Positions 17,196 through 18,291 of a stretch of DNA of 18,291 nt are shown piece after piece (the stretch's first letter is position 1; each line of letters begins with the position of its first letter). Position numbers and translations under genes: made by a program. The notes under the pieces were generated by a model. It was given only the letters and a program-made list of their open reading frames with translations. It did no database searches and was not told where the DNA came from. This DNA is from Larix sibirica (Eukaryota > Streptophyta > Pinopsida > Pinales > Pinaceae). The DNA lies in contig NWUY0300000240.1 in assembly GCA_004151065.3 (NCBI GenBank), positions 37,302 through 55,592 of the forward strand. Reading direction: 5' to 3'.

Positions 17196-17237
17196 ACATT
17201 TAGCAACAAAATGTCCTATTTCACCAAAATTAAAACA
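17196..17237 (-). other. zinc knuckle 1 of copia gag (Cys2 lost)
   Basis: CFNFGEIGHFVAKC: the second zinc ligand is Phe (TTT), otherwise the pattern is exact, so a TGT-to-TTT change has damaged it. Confidence 0.8.
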
Positions 17238-18054
17238 TTTAAAGGGTAGCTTGCCTTTGAATTTTCCTGATCCCCTTTTTAACTTTCTCGCAAATTGTGC
17301 TTCCTCTATGTCTGATTCATAGCTGGAATAATCATAGGATTTGTGTCCTTTTGTATTCTTTAATGCTTTGAAAGCTACTTCCTTATATGTTGGATTTTAT
17401 TTTTCTATCCTCAACACATAGGCTATAAGGATCCCATGTAATTGATCCATTTTCAGTTTATCAAGATCCTTCATTTTTTCAATGGAAGAGACTTTGGAAT
17501 TAAATCTTAAGGGGAGTGACCTTAACACATTTTTTACAATCATTAATTCTTCAAATTTTTAACCAATTCCTCTGATGTTGTTGTCAATTTCCTCAACATG
17601 GAGGAGATAGATTGTAACATTTTCTTCATTTTAATTTGCAGACCCTTGAATTGTCCTCTATGAGTTTGGAGCTTTTCCTTCTTAACATTGTCATCACCTT
17701 CATAGGTATTTTGAAGCTTGTCCCAAATTTCTTTTTTGATTCACAATGCATCACCTTAACAAACATAGATTATGATAGACTGCAGAAAATGGAATTCATA
17801 TATTTTGCATTATCTTCAATAGGATTCTTCCTAGTTGCATCTATTGCTAGTGTTGTTGGAGCTATGTGCTAGTCTTGACTGATTTCCAGATATCAAATCC
17901 ATGATCCATTAGATATGTTCGCATCCTTGTGCTCCAAAATGCATAGTTTGTTCAGTCAAACAACAAAGCCCCGTTTGTGGAGAAACCTTCTTAGAAATCC
18001 ATGTGTGCTCCTGATATCTACCTTCCATTGGATAGACTATTTCCAAATGAACCT

Positions 18055-18066
18055 ACTCCGATACCA
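18055..18066 (-). other. primer-binding site of copia element, iMet tRNA type
   Basis: The minus strand reads TGGTATCGGAGT, near-complementary to the 3' end of initiator-Met tRNA. It lies at the 5' side of gag, as expected, and marks the 5' LTR border. Confidence 0.75.
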
Positions 18067-18291
18067 ATTTTTGAACTTATATTTATACAAAGAGGGGGGT
18101 GGTGAATCAGTATAAAAATTATTTTTACTTTAACTAAGAATTCATCAACCATTGATAGACTATGAAATAGTAAACACATCTAAACATAGATCATAACACA
18201 CAAAATTTAATATGGAAACTCTTTTAAGAGAAAACCATGAAAAATATATGTATAAATTTATGTAAGAACCTGTTGGATTTTGTGCAACTTC
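18067..18291 (-). repeat. copia 5' LTR or leader, 3' part only
   Basis: It precedes the PBS on the minus strand. It contains ATGGTTTTCTCTTAAAAGAG followed by TTTCCATATTAAA near 18240-18200, a G/T-rich block common in the 3' half of copia LTRs, and gattcaccaccccctctttg near 18110-18090, a block often found just before the PBS. An AAAATCCAACA end-like motif at 18281-18271 makes it possible that the true LTR end is there and that 18067-18270 is leader. The rest lies outside the window. It cannot be compared with the 3' LTR because the visible parts do not overlap. Confidence 0.5.

Larger units (their letters stand above)
15960..18028 (-). pseudogene. gag: copia gag, UBN2 type with three zinc knuckles (broken)
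   Basis: The likely ATG is at 18028 (MEGRYQEHTW), shortly after the PBS, with several frame changes before DIWKSVK, NAKYMNSIFCSL and VKVMHCES. From about 17740 one frame is readable: IWDKLQNTYEGDDNVKKEKL, then after indels LDKLKMDQLHGILIAYVLRI and HKSYDYSSYESDIEEAQFAR. Zinc knuckles: 17237-17196 CFNFGEIGHFVAKC (second Cys is Phe), 16299-16258 CFSCNNFGHKTINC (intact pattern) and 16119-16078 CYKCNSYGHIACEC (intact pattern). A Lys-rich, then Asp/Glu-rich region (about 17160-16900) lies between the first and second. Many stops interrupt it. Confidence 0.8.
3910..18291 (-). mobile_element. Ty1/copia element, split by a nested gypsy insertion
   Basis: On the minus strand the order is 5' LTR (partial), iMet PBS, gag, protease, integrase, RT, PPT, 3' LTR. 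Integrase before RT identifies Ty1/copia. The 4057-13202 segment is a foreign gypsy insertion inside the 3' LTR. The UBN2-type gag, several zinc knuckles and repeated AAAGGGGGAGA tracts before the 3' LTR resemble the Sirevirus lineage; that lineage call is inference. The interior, about 4.3 kb from PBS to PPT, is short because most of RT and RNase H is deleted. Confidence 0.8.

Noticed and set aside
17636-17872. Plus-strand open frame with hydrophobic segments
   Set aside because: It is antisense to the copia gag core, whose peptide IWDKLQNTYEGDDNVKKEKL is clearly real.
1-18291. A new multigene system (defence, biosynthesis or similar)
   Set aside because: Every strong coding signal is explained by decayed gypsy and copia gag/pol; no other gene cluster is visible.

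Overview
The window looks like heterochromatic, repeat-rich nuclear DNA of a seed plant. It is almost entirely degenerate LTR retrotransposons whose primer-binding sites match plant initiator-Met tRNA. It carries chromovirus-type Ty3/gypsy and Ty1/copia polyproteins and is full of premature stops. The species cannot be named from the sequence. Two single N bases (3909, 8344) sit exactly where homology jumps, so they look like assembly gap placeholders.

Layout. (1) 1-180: possible last two exons of an ordinary host gene, with a short GT-AG intron. (2) About 364-800: LTR-like remnant, orientation uncertain. (3) About 800-3908: gypsy copy 1 on the + strand, with a diverged 5' LTR, PBS, gag, protease and the first half of RT, cut off at N 3909. 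(4) 3910-4056 and 13203-13751: two halves of one copia 3' LTR (minus strand), split by a gypsy insertion. (5) 4057-13202: that gypsy insertion, bounded by ~740-bp LTRs. Its interior holds two successive gypsy interiors: copy 2, from PBS to mid-integrase, and copy 3, from mid-gag to integrase plus a decayed chromodomain. They meet at N 8344. (6) 13752-18291: interior of the copia element on the minus strand (PPT, RT/RNase H scar, integrase, protease, gag with three zinc knuckles, PBS), then part of its 5' LTR running off the window.

The history that fits is: a copia element landed near the host gene; a gypsy element then inserted into a 58-bp tandem repeat inside the copia 3' LTR; deletions, duplications and C-to-T type decay followed. 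The diverged target-site duplication (4052-4056 against 13203-13207) becomes readable because neighbouring 58-bp repeat units show the empty-site sequence.

No reading frame is intact across a complete gag or pol, and catalytic residues are lost in several copies. I found no RNA gene, CRISPR array, bacterial-type operon or convincing new biological system. The unusual points are the nested architecture, the mosaic copy 2, a zinc knuckle altered identically in all three gypsy copies, and the reiterated polypurine module in the copia element.
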